Source of the DNA: Gliomastix tumulicola
Lineage: Eukaryota > Ascomycota > Sordariomycetes > Hypocreales > Bionectriaceae
Assembly (NCBI GenBank): GCA_001599755.1
Contig: BCHX01000002.1
Coordinates: 3,640,330-3,704,329 of the forward strand
Direction: 5' to 3'
Length of the DNA stretch: 64,000 nucleotides
Both the position numbers and the translations under genes were made by a program. Shown one piece after another: positions 34,811 to 46,449 of this stretch (positions within the stretch are counted from its first letter, which is position 1; every line of letters begins with the position of its first letter). The notes under the pieces are model-generated. The model saw only the letters and a program-made list of their open reading frames with translations. It did not search any database and was not told where the DNA came from.

Positions 34811-35904
34811 TTACTCGGTGGACTTGGGGGCGCTGGAGATTCTGGGAGGCTTGACAGAAGCCCTGACCTCCTTCTGCCTCTCGCGGATCCGGTCCTGCAG
34901 CGGCGCCGTCTCCGCCCGGTAGGCGGCGAAGTCCTGCTCGCTCGCCTCCTCAAAGGGCTTCCTCTGCTCCGCCGACAGCTCCCGCCAGGACTTGACCGTC
35001 GCCGAGAAGGCGGCCCGGACCTCCTCCGGGGTCCGTCCCGGCTGCTGGGTGAGCGTCGCCTTCATGAAGCGCATCATGGCCGTCGTGGGCTTCTTGGGGA
35101 GGCGATCGTCCTCGAGCTTCGGCGCCGACTTCTGCTTGAGCGTCTTGAGCTTGGTGCGCGCGCGGTTGGCGAGGATGATGTCCGCGACCGGGAATGTTGC
35201 GGCCCACTCCTTCAGGATCTTCTTGTTGTCCTCCAGATTGGCCGCGGCGACGGATGCGTATCGCTGCAAGGAAATTTAGCGTCAAGGTTTACAATACTTT
35301 CGTCGGGGGGCCAAGAACTTGTGAGAAGGGTATCATATCATACCTGTCTGTCCGACTCGGGCAGTGCTTTCCATTCGCTCGCGACCTCCTTGACCTTGTC
35401 TGCCAGGTTCGTGCCGCCCTCCCCCTTGACGACACGCTCCGATACGAAGGCGGGCCACGAGCGGGCTGGCTTGAGCTTGGGCTCCTCGGCAAGGAGGGCC
35501 AGCAGCTTGAGCTCCTTGATCTTGAGCTTGGCCGCCTGCTCCTTCTTCTGCTCCGGCGTCAGGACCGTCTTGGGCTTCTTGGCCTTGACCACCTTCTTCT
35601 TCTTCGCTGCGGGCTTCGCTGCGGGCTTCGCCTTCTTGGTCTTCTTTGCTGTTGCTGCCTTCTTCTTGGTGGTGGTGGTCGTCGTCTTCTTCGTCCCAGC
35701 AGTCTTCTTGGTCGCCTTCTTGGTCCCGTTATCGTTATCCTCGCTCTTCGCAAACTGACGCCATTGAGACGATGTGAATCCCCGCGCGACAATCGCACGT
35801 GTGCTCCTCGATCCGTAGGCGGCGGGCAATCGGGCGGAGAGGACAGCCCTCCTCGAGCTCGTCGCGACGCGGCGGGCAGCTGCCCGGCTAGCGTATGTTA
35901 ACAT
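34811..35904 (-). CDS. Mitochondrial HMG-box protein, two HMG boxes (Abf2/TFAM-like)
   Basis: Two exons, 35904-35344 and 35263-34811, join in phase 0 over an 81-nt intron and give 337 residues. The N-terminus (MLTYASRAAARRVATSSRRA...GFTSSQ) is an Arg/Ser/Ala-rich mitochondrial presequence. A Lys/Thr/Ala-rich linker follows (about 55-115), then a first HMG box (RSWPAFVSERV...EWKALPESDRQRYAS), split by the intron, and a second (KKPTTAMMRFMKATL...SWRELSAEQRKPFEE). Two boxes behind a presequence are the layout of Abf2/TFAM proteins, which package mitochondrial DNA into nucleoids. The assignment to mitochondria rests on the presequence. The C-terminal tail is basic. The gene is divergent from the proteasome gene, with 607 bases between starts. 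Confidence 0.88.
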
Positions 35905-36511
35905 GGCGTGTATAGCTTTCTAACAGCTTTCTGGTGCGCGAACGGGGGCCGATAAGGCGACTTGAATCGATTTCTATGCGGACGGGGAAGGTCAATCGTT
36001 CGTTGAGGAGGCGGTGCACGTGAGAGGACGTAGTTCGAGGCCTAGAGCACGTTTGGCCTCGGAAAATGACAAGAGTTAATGAGCAGGGGGTGAGTCCTTC
36101 ATGCATGCATGCGTCTCCATAAGGTAGCAGCTGTCGCAGGGGGAAGCTCTAGCTCGAAAGTAGACAGAACTTGCAAGGAGTGGGACCTCACTGCTTGACA
36201 GATGTACTAGGTACGCCAGATTCGACTGGCCAATCATCACAGTGATGTCAGCTTATGTAAGGCAGTCAGGGACGAGCTCCAATTGGCTCCACTCTCTCGA
36301 CTCTCGGGGCAGGTACCAGGCTGCCGGACGACGCGACACTGTGAAGCTGTACCGCCCACCGGACCTCACCACCACTACAACCGAAGCTGTGTTTCTCACG
36401 ACTTCCGCCTCGACATCCAGACGAACAGCTGCCCCCCGCCGCTGATCACTCGAGGCACATACGATCTGCCAATCTCAGCATTCTTCCCTTCGTTCCACCA
36501 CACCACACATC
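35905..36511. promoter_or_regulatory. Divergent promoter of the HMG-box and Pre4 genes
   Basis: This 607-base region lies between two divergent starts. It contains a CCAAT box near 36230, an inverted one (attgg) near 36283, and an alternating atgcatgcatgc block near 36101-36112. I do not find the yeast proteasome element GGTGGCAAA. Confidence 0.5.
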
Positions 36512-37466
36512 ATGGATCACCGTCCCGTAGCCTGGGGCCGTGTGAGTTTCCCCTCCAACGACGACGATACGAGATGCCACTGCCGCTCTATCTTATGTGT
36601 TTCGAAGAGCCTGAGCTAATACTGCCGTTTGCAGCCCCGAGACGACGTCTACGGCGCCTACGATGCCTCCTACATGCAGCCCAACGGGCCCAACCAGCAC
36701 ACCCAGCAGCCCATCGTCACGGGCACATCAGTAGTGGCCATCAAGTTCAAGGACGGCGTCGTCATTGCGGCCGATAACCTAGGTTCGACACCCTCATCCA
36801 TGCCCACCTCACTCATTCTCCGGGTTTCAGCTCAGCTAACACACACACCCCAAAACAGCATCCTACGGCTCCCTCGCCCGCTTCACCGACGTCAAGCGCC
36901 TCCGCACCTTCCAGGACAAGTCCGTCGTCGGCTTCAGCGGCGACGTCTCGGACATGCAGTACCTCAACCGCCACCTCACCGACCTCTCCCTCAACGAGGC
37001 CTACTCCTCGCCCGACGAGCCGCGCCTCTCCGCCGCCAACCTCCACCGCTACCTCTCCAAGCTCCTCTACCGCCGCCGCTCCAAGTTCGACCCGCTCTGG
37101 AACCAGCTGCTCGTCGCCGGCCTCGACGACGAGGGGCTTCCTTTTCTCGCCGCCGCCGACCTGCTGGGTTCGACCTTCAGCGCGCCCAGCCTGTCGACGG
37201 GTTTCGGCGCCATGCTCGCCCAGCCCATCCTGCGGCTGCACGCCCCCGATGAGGAGTCGGCCGCCAAGCTGTCCCGCGAGCAGGCCGTCGCCGTCGTCAG
37301 GGAGTGCATGAAGGTGCTCTACTACCGCGACGCCCGGAGCATGGACCGCTACTCGCTGGCCGTCGTCACCAAGGACGGCATCGACCTGAGCGAGGACGAG
37401 AAGCTGGAGAACCAGAGCTGGGCGTTTGCCGATCGGATCAAGGGATACGGCACGCAGACTGTCTAG
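36512..37466 (+). CDS. pre4: 20S proteasome subunit beta type-4/Pre4 (beta 7)
   Basis: Three exons join in phase: 36512-36541 (only ten codons), 36635-36782 and 36859-37466, giving 261 residues. The family core is PIVTGTSVVAIKFKDGVVIA followed by ADNLASYGSLARF. SGDVSDMQYLNRHL and the C-terminal RSMDRYSLAVVTKDG are also typical of Pre4/PSMB4. Pre4 is a structural beta subunit: the position of the catalytic threonine is in a TGTS context but the subunit is not processed to an active protease in known eukaryotes. It contributes its C-terminal tail to joining the two half-proteasomes. The second intron (36783-36858) has an unusual donor, GTTCGA, yet the joined peptide matches the family. Location is cytosol and nucleus. 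Confidence 0.96.
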
Positions 37467-37951
37467 AGTCTAGAGCGAGAGGGGTGAGGGTTTTCTGGGG
37501 GGAGAAACAAGGGAGCAAACAAAACGTGTCCACATAGATGGCAAAGATGTTATGAACTAGTTCTCTTTAGCACAAGGTAGACGCCGCTGGTAATGAATCG
37601 CCAATGCTCGTCTTGCAGTCATATACGCAGCAAAGTGTCACTGCATTCATGTCAGGGTATTTGCATCTAGTAGCTTTGACTCCGTAGATTGCACCTGTAC
37701 TGTATCTAAAAGATCGTCTCTTTGACACCAAGAGGTGCGTTCCGCCTGCGTTCATTCGTTCACCTCTCGTGTTTGTTCCTACACTAAAAAGTCCAAATTG
37801 ATCCCCGGTATCCTCCTATCAAGTCAAGGTATTTTGCGAGCCAACTCCCAAAGCATTCAGATCATTTCCCATACAATATTCCGTCCTAAACCCAAACGAT
37901 GCTTCAACATATTACTTCGCCTGCAGGCGACGCCAACGCCAATCCTGCACT
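37467..37951. other. Convergent 3' flanks of Pre4 and the amidotransferase gene
   Basis: A gap of 485 bases between two stop codons. No gene, RNA or repeat is recognised. Confidence 0.6.
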
Positions 37952-40468
37952 TTACTCGACAGTGACGGACTTGGCAAGGTTACGAGGGAAGTCGACGTTG
38001 AGACCCTCGAGAACAGCCAGCCAGTAGGCGATGAGCTGAAGAGGAAGGACGTTGAGGATACCCTGGAGGACATCGACAGTCTTGGGGATCTCAATCTTCT
38101 CAGCCTCGGAGGCCTTGAACTCCTCATCGCTGGGGTTGCAGATCACAATGGGCTTGCCACTGCGAGCAATGACTGGGAGAGAGTTAGCGAACTGTCATGA
38201 CGAAATACGAGTTAGAATGTGTGTCAAACTTACCCTGCTGGTAGGCGTTGAGGGACTTCTTGAAGAGGTCATCACGGGTCAGGATCATGATGATGGGGAG
38301 GTTCTCGTCGACAAGAGCCAGCACACCGTGCTTGAGCTCACCAGACATGACAGCCTCGCAGTGAAGGTAGGAAATTTCCTTGATCTTCAGAGCACCCTCA
38401 AGAGCAGTGGAGAACTGGCTGCCACGGCCAAGGAGAAGAAGGGACTTCTGGTTCTGGAAGGTCTTCTTGCAGAGCTCCTTGATAGCGCTGTCCTGCTCAA
38501 GGATCTGCTTGATCTGGCCGGAGATGTTGGACAGTCCCTCCATGATCTCCTCGCGGCGGGCCTTCTTGGAGGCGCGGTCCTCGCTAAGAGACAGCGCGAA
38601 CATGACCATGGCAACGAACTGAGAGGTGTAGGCCTTGGTGGAGGCAACACCAATCTCGGGACCAGCGTTGATGTGGACACCGCAGTGGGTGAGGAGAGAG
38701 ATGGAGGAACCGACAACGTTGACGATACCGACGGTCAGGGCGCCGCGCTCCAGGCAGTAGCGGAGAGCCATCAGAGAGTCGGCGGTCTCACCAGACTGCG
38801 AGACGAAAACGCAAGTGTCGTCACGGAAGACAGGGGCCTGGCGATCCAGGAAATCGGAGGCAAGCTCGACAGCGATGGGGATCTCAGCGAGCTCCTCAAA
38901 GACACCACGAACGGCCATGCAAGAGTGGTAGCTGGTACCGCAGGCAATGAAGATGATCCTGCGGCATCGGCGGATGGTAGGGAGGTAGGATCGGAGACCA
39001 CCAAGGGTGACAGTCTTGTTGGCGATGTCAAGACGACCACGCATGGTGTTGACAACGGACTCGGGCTGCTCGAAAATCTCCTTCTGCATGAAGTGGTCGA
39101 ACTTGCCCTTCATGATCTCCTGAAGCTCGAGCTCAAGAGTCTGGATGGTGCGGACGTTAGAGCTACCATCGGCCTTCTTGAGACGGTGAATGTTCAGGGA
39201 ACCCTCGTGAATGTGGGCAATGTCGTCATCCTCGAGGTACATGACCTTCTTGGTGTGCTCGACAATGGCCGAAGGGTCGGAAGAGAGGAAGAACTCGGTG
39301 GGCATGGGCATGCCATCGTCGGTCATGAAAGCACGCGACTGCGAGCGGTGGAGGAGCGACTTGTCGGGGGCACCGAGAAGGCCGCTGTTGGGGGAGAGGA
39401 AGTCGGTAGCGTTCTTCTTGAGAGCCACGTTCTGGGAAGCGGCCTCAGCGGGGAGAGCGGTGTTCTCGTCCGAGTACTCAACGTCGACGAAGTCAACCTT
39501 CATACGGCGCTGGGTCTTGACACCGATAACGAGAGGAGAACCCTTACGGGCGGCAATAACCTCGTGGGGGTAGTGAACCGACTTGATGAGCAGGCCATAG
39601 GCACCCTCAAGCTCCTGGATGACAGCCTTGGCCAGGTCGGTGAAGCCAATGGACGGGTGGCGGTCGTAGATGTACTTGGTCAACTTGGCAATGCACTCGG
39701 TATCCGTCTCGGTCTCGAATCGGAAGCCCTTGCTCTCGAGCAGAGTCTTGAGCTCCTTGTAGTTGGTGATGATACCATTGTGGACGATGCTGAACTCCCA
39801 GGTGGGGTCAGAGCTTCCAAGGGAGTCAGCGGGGTTCTTCTTGGGGGAGTATACAAGGGAATTGGTGTGCTTACCGGTGAGGATGGCAGTTGGTGGTGGA
39901 AGGAGGACCGTGGGTAGCCCATCGAGTGTGGGCAATACCGGCATGTGAATCGAAGACCTTCTCGAGGTCGGGGTGGGCCTCGTCAATGAGCTTCCTGAGC
40001 TTGGCGACCTTGCCAACCTCCTTGAAAGCCAGCACCTCGTTCTTCTTGTCACCATCGACAGCTAGACCGGCGGAGTCATAGCCACGGTACTCGAGACGAG
40101 AGAGACCTAGGGGATCCCGTTAGACCGAAGAACGTGCAAAAGAGGGAAGAGACGTTTGCCGAGAGAGCGTCGTCGTGGCGGTGACGATGGGCGCCGCAAG
40201 GGAGCTTGCACACCGCTCGACAGGGTGTAGAGTCGCAACTCACCGTTGATGAGGGTGTCGAGAATGAACTTGCGGTCCTTCTCGACGAGGTAGTTGATGT
40301 ATCCGAAAATTCCACTGCAAGATGGCTTCAGTCAGCTACTTTTCTGCCTTGGGCTGGTGGGGGGCCGCATTGTCTCTTCGTTGGCCCTCAATTGGAATCG
40401 AGGGGCAGTTGGAGGGGGCGTGGGAGAGGAGCGGTGACGGCAGGCGGTGACGAGGGAACATACCACAT
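37952..40468 (-). CDS. gfa1: Glutamine:fructose-6-phosphate amidotransferase
   Basis: Five exons join in phase: 40468-40464 (five bases, ATGTG), 40314-40244, 40106-39875, 39813-38234 and 38172-37952, giving 702 residues. The enzyme makes glucosamine-6-phosphate from fructose-6-phosphate and glutamine, the first committed step toward UDP-GlcNAc and chitin. The nucleophile Cys2 is split by the first intron (M-CGIFGYINYLVEKD). The glutaminase domain also has EYRGYDSAGLAVDG, HTRWATHG and the HNGIITNY loop. The first SIS domain begins near residue 383 (FIACGTSYHSC; VSQSGETADS), the second near 550 (LLLGRGSQFSTALEGALKIKE). The C-terminus is LAKSVTVE, as in yeast Gfa1. Removal of Met1 must occur for activity. 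A plus-strand frame of 621 codons inside is an antisense shadow. Confidence 0.98.
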
Positions 40469-42552
40469 GTTGACGCAGTTGAGACAGAAGAAAACGAAGG
40501 CGATGGGAGTGACTGAGGAAGAAGATACAAAGAATGATGAAGGCGAAGTTTGAAGAAGAGCAGCAACAGTAGATGGAGCAGGTGTGGCTAGACCTTTGTT
40601 GGTTGGTGTAAGAAGTAGGGAGAGGGGGAGAGCCGATGGAGGAGGGAGAGGAGATACCAAGCAGCTTCAAAGACGGTGAGACGAAGAAGTGGGAGCTCGA
40701 CGGACTATTATAGGCGAGCAAACCAGGAAGTGCAGTGCATGCGCGTGTAAGACCGAGGACGGGAAGGTACCAACTTGCTGTGGTTTCCCATGGAAACAGC
40801 CAAACAACGACTGCCAGGAGGAGGGGAGCTTGTTGGGGCTCAGCTCCAGCTACGGATACCTGACGGGTACTTGACGTGTGGGGGGAGGGTCCGGTCCTGC
40901 AAGGTACTAGCAAGGTCACTACGGTAAACTAGCGGTATGGGGGGGCAAAGACCCAGGGTCTAGCCACTGGCAACGCAGCTCGTCGGGAGGTCTGCCTGGA
41001 TTGGCCCGCGCCTGTGAGACTCCGGCGGTGGTTTTCCTGCGTCCTGCTGTGTTGCGGCGGGCGTGGTGAGTTATCGCCAGGAGCATGCATGTGCAAGGCC
41101 ATTGGATGGAGGTGAGCTTCAGGGCGATGGTGGGAGGGGCTGTTTTGGAGCCTTTGGAGGTGTGTGAGGGGCACCAACAGGGGCTTCATTACAGTACTTA
41201 CAGCGCGCACGGGGGGGGAAGTAGCTCCCTTCCAGCGGCTGAACCTGGAAAAGGCACGAACCTGGAAGGCTTTCCGTTACGTACCTCAGAAGTTACTGCA
41301 GCCCTGGATGACGGGCTGCATCCCTTGAGACAGGGGCTACAGTGGCGCAGACGGCCCAGTCGCGAGAACGAACAGAGCCAGCCTCGGGCTCTAGTCTACG
41401 CCCTTCGAAACACTGGCCACTTTCTGTGCAACCCCTCGCATACGAAGCCGGATCCACCGCCGGCCTGCTCTCCAGTCTCTGTGCGCTGAGCTTGTCGCCA
41501 ACACGAGAACGGCCCCCTGCCCAGGCCCCCGGAGACCGCGACGATCTGAGCAACCCTGCGCAACACGACTATCAAAGCATCAAGCCGTGCCAACCCATTC
41601 TATCTGATGCTCGGTGAGGACAGGGGCCTGCGGCCTTCTGCAATGCAGGCCAAGGTTTCATGATTTCATACCACAATCATCCCTCCGGGCCGCTGATGTC
41701 ATGCCAGCACAGAATCCGGGTTTCTCGACATCCATTCGATTCATGCGACGCACCCAAAAATATCTCATGCCTCGCCCGCCTGCCCGCCCACCCCCCTGAG
41801 CAAACGGTCGACCAGGCGAGGGCCATGTGTGGAATGGGGGAGGGAAAAAAAGCTTGTGCGCGTCCTAAAGCAAGGGGCGGTCTCTCGTATGCCGCCGATG
41901 GGGCAGCGCTAGCAGAGCCGCCAGATCTCGCACAGCCTCACTCATCGACATTGGCAGCACCCAGAAATAGCAGCCCAAGAGATTTCCGACCGCAGACCAG
42001 ACCAACTGCAAGTCATCTCATGTTCGTCAGTGGCGTTTTGGCTCTGGACGGGCCGGGCTTCTTTCATTTTTCGTCCTCGGGACTGCCTGCATAGACGACG
42101 GGACTAAAAACACAAGCTAGTTGGCACTTTGTCCCCCTCTGGCTGACTGGAACCATGCTCTGACATCAGCACCGGGGGGGGACTTAAGTAGGTCCCTGCT
42201 CAGGTAAGGCTGAAGTCGACTTATCAAGGAGAGACAGCAAAGCTCCTGAAAACCCACGTGTGCTGTATGATGTGTACTGTTTGCATCTTGGACATTCAGC
42301 CGTTGGGGGCTACTATCTTGGCATCTCGAGCTGAGGTTCACCAGGCATACTCTGTCCCCGTCACGCGCTTCGAACGATATTATCCGCTGTGGCCCAAACG
42401 CCAATGGCTTGTCTATAATCTCACATCGACGCTTTTGGGGGATTACCCCCGCTCTGATCTTAGATAGGATATGTACAGTCCTCACAGGCCGTGACAACCC
42501 ATTACGCGGTGCAATGACAGCCCTATCGTCTGAGTTCTCAGTCTGCCTTGGT
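40469..42552. other. 2.1 kb intergenic region upstream of the amidotransferase gene
   Basis: The part next to the gene (40469-40680) is C/T-rich on the coding strand and is probably leader. The remaining sequence is G/C-rich with overlapping unrecognisable frames, for example 41085-41489 and 41660-42094. The right end is the 3' flank of the Rpt4 gene. No gene is called. Confidence 0.5.
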
Positions 42553-43945
42553 CTAGAGCTTCTGGTACTCAAGCTTGCCCTCCAGCTTCTTGGACTCGGC
42601 AACCTTGCGTACAGCACTGTTGAAGTCGTCTTGGCTAATAGACTCCCGCTCGTCCTTGATGGCCAACAGCCCTCTGCGTAAGATTCAGTCAGCAAACATG
42701 TCACGTAAGATTTACAACGTGGGGTAACTTACGCCTCAGTCACCACATTCCGCAGGTCAGCGCCGTTCAGGCCGTCACTCATCTTCACAACGCTCTCAAA
42801 GTCGAGCTCTCCGTCGATCACAACGCTCGCGGCATGAATCTTGAGAATCTCCAGTCGCCCCACCTCGTTGGGCAGCGGAATCTCGATCTTTCTGTCCAGA
42901 CGACCAGCACGTAGCAACGCCGGGTCCAGTGTGTCCGGTCGGTTCGTGGCCATGATGATCTTTGTCTTTCCAAGGTAGTCGAAGCCATCGAGCTGGTTGA
43001 GGAGCTCCATCAGAGTGCGCTGAATCTCACGATCCGCACTAGTTCCCTCGGAAAATCGTCGCCCACCGATAGCATCGATCTCGTCCATGAAGATGATGCA
43101 CGGCTCGTGCTCCTTGGCGTACCCGAACATCTCTCGGATAAGTCGCGCGGACTCCCCTATGTACTTGTCGACAATGGCGGAAGAGACGACTAGGTGAATC
43201 TGTTAGTCCTAGAATCACATGCTTGGGGTTGGCGGGGTAATCCCCCGCCTAACGTGCACGTCTCACCTTTCAGGAAGTTCGTCTCCAGACTGCTTGCAAC
43301 TGCCCTTGCGAGAAGAGTCTTGCCCGTACCGGGGGGGCCGTAAAGCAGAACGCCCTTGGGTGGCTTGATGCCGACTCGCATGAAGAGCTCGGGGTTCTTG
43401 AGGGGCAGCTCAATGACTTCTCGGAGTTCTCGAATCTGGTCGTTGAGTCCGCCGATACCCGCAAAGCTGACCTGGCCAGGGTCCTCCAGCGACATGTTGT
43501 AGACTAGAGGGTCGACCTCGCGGGGCAGCATGCGCATAATCGTGAGCGTCGTCATATCCAGAGCCACACGTGTACCCTGCTTCAACTTGGCCTTGTCCAC
43601 CTTTGACCGGCAACCGACGACATATCGAGGCCCGGACGAAGCCTTGACGATAACTATAACGCAGAATAGTCAGATAATGGTCTGAACAGGAGGCGACAGG
43701 GCCCGTCGCCTTGTGGGGATTGGGGTGGTCATACATCTCTCATCGTCGAGCTGTTTTAGAACCTCTCCAATGATCTGGCCCACACTCTGAAGTGCCTTGA
43801 TGTTCTCCTCGGTTCGGTCAAACTCCTTCTGCAGGTCCTTGATCTCCAAGCGCAGATTCTTGAGCTTCACCTCCCACTCGCGCGACTCGATGAGCTTCGT
43901 TCGGTACGAGTTGAGAGCTTGCTGGCGCTCTTCTTCGGCGGACAT
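42553..43945 (-). CDS. rpt4: 26S proteasome regulatory ATPase Rpt4
   Basis: Four exons join in phase: 43945-43735, 43653-43267, 43189-42733 and 42673-42553, giving 391 residues. The N-terminus (about 5-70) is a coiled coil, followed by the OB region and the AAA+ module. Walker A is GPPGTGKT (176-183), Walker B is CIIFMDEIDAIGG (Asp235-Glu236), with the second region of homology around ATNRPDTLDPALLRAGRLDR. The end, KLEGKLEYQKL, matches Rpt4 rather than the HbYX-ending Rpt2, Rpt3 or Rpt5. Rpt4 is one of six ATPases that unfold substrates and feed them into the 20S core. Introns are 81, 77 and 59 nt. The chosen start gives the MSAEEERQQAL N-terminus; no upstream in-frame ATG is needed. Confidence 0.97.
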
Positions 43946-44685
43946 GGCTGCAGATTGTGCACACGGTGCACTGGTCGTGACAGGTCAGAGTACTAATGTT
44001 TCGTTTCTGTTGATCTGGAGGAGATTTCGAGAAGGTGAGGCGAGGAGAAGGAGTGACGTCGTGCAGGGACAGTCTCGTCGTGGTCGTCGTGATGGGTGTT
44101 GATTATGGATCGGAGAGCTTACCTCAACTCGCTGGAGCCTTGGAGCTTCTTGCAGGGGTCGGTTGAAAATCGGAACCACTGCCCCACATCGTCACACCTC
44201 CATTGCTAGCTACCCTGGAGCCCATATTAAAACTCAGGAGCGTGAGAGCACGAGACTTGATCTCAGTCCTATTGTGGTCATGAATATCATATTGTCAGGA
44301 AGAGGTGTGTCTTCGCTATAGGAAGGCCTTTCTATACAATGTGGGTTTCTCAGATTCGGCAGTGGTGACTTGTCGTCTGGGCTTCCAGAGTTCACTTCAA
44401 CAGGCGAAGCCACCCTTTCAGGAAGACGAAACCAATTGTTGGAAAATGAAGATAGATATTTTTTATTTGGTTGGACTAATCATCAAAATGGAATAGGCTC
44501 CTCGAGTCACGGGCGCAAATCGTAACCACCAAATCTAGGCTTCAAAATCATGAGTTGCCTGTCCCGGCATAAACTCCCAACTCCAAAGCTCCCAACCTTC
44601 CCGCTCGACCAGTTCATACAATCAAACCCAAAACTCTTCCCTGTTTCCAGTCCATAACCCCTGATGTCGAGTCCAGCACCCCTAT
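43946..44685. other. Rpt4 promoter and Pym 3' flank
   Basis: A gap of 740 bases between two minus-strand genes. It contains cgtcgt-rich sequence close to the Rpt4 start. Short open frames are not family-like. No proteasome-type promoter element is seen. Confidence 0.55.
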
Positions 44686-45282
44686 CTAAGACGCCTCATC
44701 CGGCTTGGTCTTGGTCTCGGCTTCGGGATCGATTCCTAGAGCCTCCAGCTCACGGACCAGCTCGTTGATCTTGATCACCTTGGCGATCTGCTCCGGCAAT
44801 AGAGATTCGCCGCCGTCCTTCTTGCTCTGGAGATCCCTCGCTTGCTTCAGCTTCTTCTTAAGATTTCGAGCCTTCTTCTCTTTCTCGGCTTCGGGGTCAA
44901 CCTCCTCGGGTTTCGGCTGCTCCTCGGTAGGGTTGTCACCGTCCTTGCCGTCCTCCTCGGTACCGTCGGTCGCCTTGGCCTTCTTCCGCGCCTCGCGCCT
45001 CTTTGCGTTCTTGTTGCTGCTGGCCGATGCGGCTTGCGCTGCCGGCTGCTCTGTCTTCAGGCCCGAAGCGCCTGGGATGCCTATGCGCTTCCCGCGCTCC
45101 CGGAAAGCCTCGGCCGGCCTGTTCTTGTAGACTTCCACGTCCTCCGGCGGGCGGTAACCTGGCCTGATCTTGATGGCCTTCCGCGTGCTCCCGTCGGCGC
45201 GGACTGATTCGGGAATGTGACGGTCACCAGCGCCGTCGGTGACGATGCCGGAGTTGGTTGCCTGTGTTGGTTCGGAAGGCAT
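44686..45282 (-). CDS. pym1: Pym, partner of Mago-Y14 (exon-junction-complex disassembly)
   Basis: A single exon of 198 residues from the ATG at 45282. The N-terminal segment SGIVTDGAGDRHIPESVRADGSTRK..RPGYRPPEDV is the conserved Mago/Y14-binding region of Pym (WIBG). The middle is Lys/Glu-rich and charged. The C-terminal segment (KKLKQARDLQSK...LLPEQIAKVIKINELVRELEALG) is the second conserved Pym block, linked to the small ribosomal subunit in animals. Pym removes exon-junction complexes from translated mRNA in the cytoplasm. The frame stays open upstream to 45516, but those 78 residues are low in conservation and the 45282 start directly precedes the family core. The abundance of introns in this window fits an active exon-junction pathway. 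Confidence 0.92.
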   Translation of the reverse strand: MPSEPTQATNSGIVTDGAGDRHIPESVRADGSTRKAIKIRPGYRPPEDVEVYKNRPAEAFRERGKRIGIPGASGLKTEQPAAQAASASSNKNAKRREARKKAKATDGTEEDGKDGDNPTEEQPKPEEVDPEAEKEKKARNLKKKLKQARDLQSKKDGGESLLPEQIAKVIKINELVRELEALGIDPEAETKTKPDEAS

Positions 45283-45991
45283 TGTGAAGAGAGATCGTAG
45301 AGCGCTACGTGTTGTCGCCGAGGCGAGGCGCTCGAGGAGCGATTTCAAGGTCGCTAGGTAGCCTCCCAGCAGCTGGCTATGGCGCAAGGGAGGGGTAGGA
45401 GGTAATGTTGACTTATGCGACAAGCTCTGGTAACGCAAGTCGAGCTCAGTCGGAAGCAACCTCGGGCCTGAAGTTGGAGAGAAGAGGTCGGGATGGTTGA
45501 CTGAAGGTTTGGTCACCCCACCAGTGGTGGCTGAAGCACACCAAAGGACCCCACCAAAGGGCGCTCACTCCTTTGCTGAAATCGCTTCCTGTCAGGCAAG
45601 TATATGTGAAAACATTGTAGAGAAATGTGAAAGGGTGAAGAAAGGAAGTAGAGTGTGAATAGTGCCCTTTTTAGAGAATACAACTGCTCAGGTTCTTCGG
45701 GTGAATCAGCTCTTGCCGGCTGTGGTTGAAGATGGGAAAACAGGTACCTCTATTCTCTCAGCAAACTGCAGGAGGCCGAGGTACCTCAAGCTTGGACCCA
45801 CATTCAAGCCCGCCCAGCCAATGAGCGTGATCCCAATCCTGATCCCGGGTAATGGCGAATTTCGCTTCAACGGCTGCGCTTCTTCCTCACGATCCTAGCC
45901 ACGACTCAAACCTCAATTGAACCACCTCCGTCCGGACCTCGTCCTCGCAAGATCACTCTCCCACAGAGATCGACTCAGCGAACCCTTCAAG
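45283..45991. promoter_or_regulatory. Divergent promoter of Pym and Qcr9 genes
   Basis: This 709-base region lies between two divergent starts and contains one well-placed CCAAT box (45818-45822). The rest shows no clear signal. The open frame at 45662-45898 is not family-like. Confidence 0.5.
45818..45822 (+). promoter_or_regulatory. CCAAT box upstream of Qcr9
   Basis: The sequence cagCCAATgagcg lies 170 bases upstream of the Qcr9 ATG and fits the CCAAT plus GA context bound by the Hap2/3/5 (HapB/C/E) complex, which controls respiratory genes in fungi. The link to this gene is inference. Confidence 0.4.
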
Positions 45992-46449
45992 ATGGTGAGT
46001 CGAGGCAATTCCGGCCGCCGTTCACACATGGACCCCGTACTAATCGCGCACTTTTTGCAGTCTCTCGGCAGCCAGATCTACAGGCAAGCTCTCTCCGTCG
46101 GCCCGGAACACGAACGAACGAACGACAGCTGACCGTGATCACTATGCAGCACCGTCTTCAAGAGGAACTACGCCATGCTGGCGGCAGTCTTCGGCGCGGG
46201 CTTCGCCTTCGAGATGTACGAACCCAGGGCAGCACGAGACATCGAACGTCGGAATAGTTTTCACTGACGCCGCGCAGGGGCTTCAACACCACCATGAACA
46301 AGCTCTGGGACTACAACAACCGCGGTGTACGTTGGACACTAGTGAAAGGGCCGTCTACACGACACAATGGATGCTAACAGATCTCACAGCGCCAGTGGAA
46401 GGACATCCGTCACAAGTACGTCGAGGGTGGCGAGGAGGATGAAGAGTAA
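45992..46449 (+). CDS. qcr9: Cytochrome bc1 complex subunit 9 (Qcr9), five tiny exons
   Basis: Five exons join in phase: 45992-45994 (the ATG alone), 46061-46083, 46150-46215, 46278-46326 and 46390-46449, giving 66 residues. The joined protein reads SLGSQIYSTVFKRNYAM, then a single membrane span (LAAVFGAGFAFEMGF), then LWDYNNRGRQWKDIRHKY and an acidic end (EEDEE). This matches Qcr9/UQCR10, the small inner-membrane subunit of respiratory complex III, by length and by the FKRN, LW and QWKDI elements. The second intron (46084-46149) has a GC donor (AG|GCAAGC) and an AG acceptor; no GT alternative keeps the peptide. The other introns are GT-AG, 62-66 nt. Four introns for 66 codons make this gene invisible to simple frame searches. 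Confidence 0.94.

Noticed and set aside
38052..39917. A 621-codon open frame on the plus strand
   Set aside because: It is antisense to the amidotransferase exon 4, is Leu/Val/Gly/Asp-rich as expected from a codon-biased shadow, and resembles no family.
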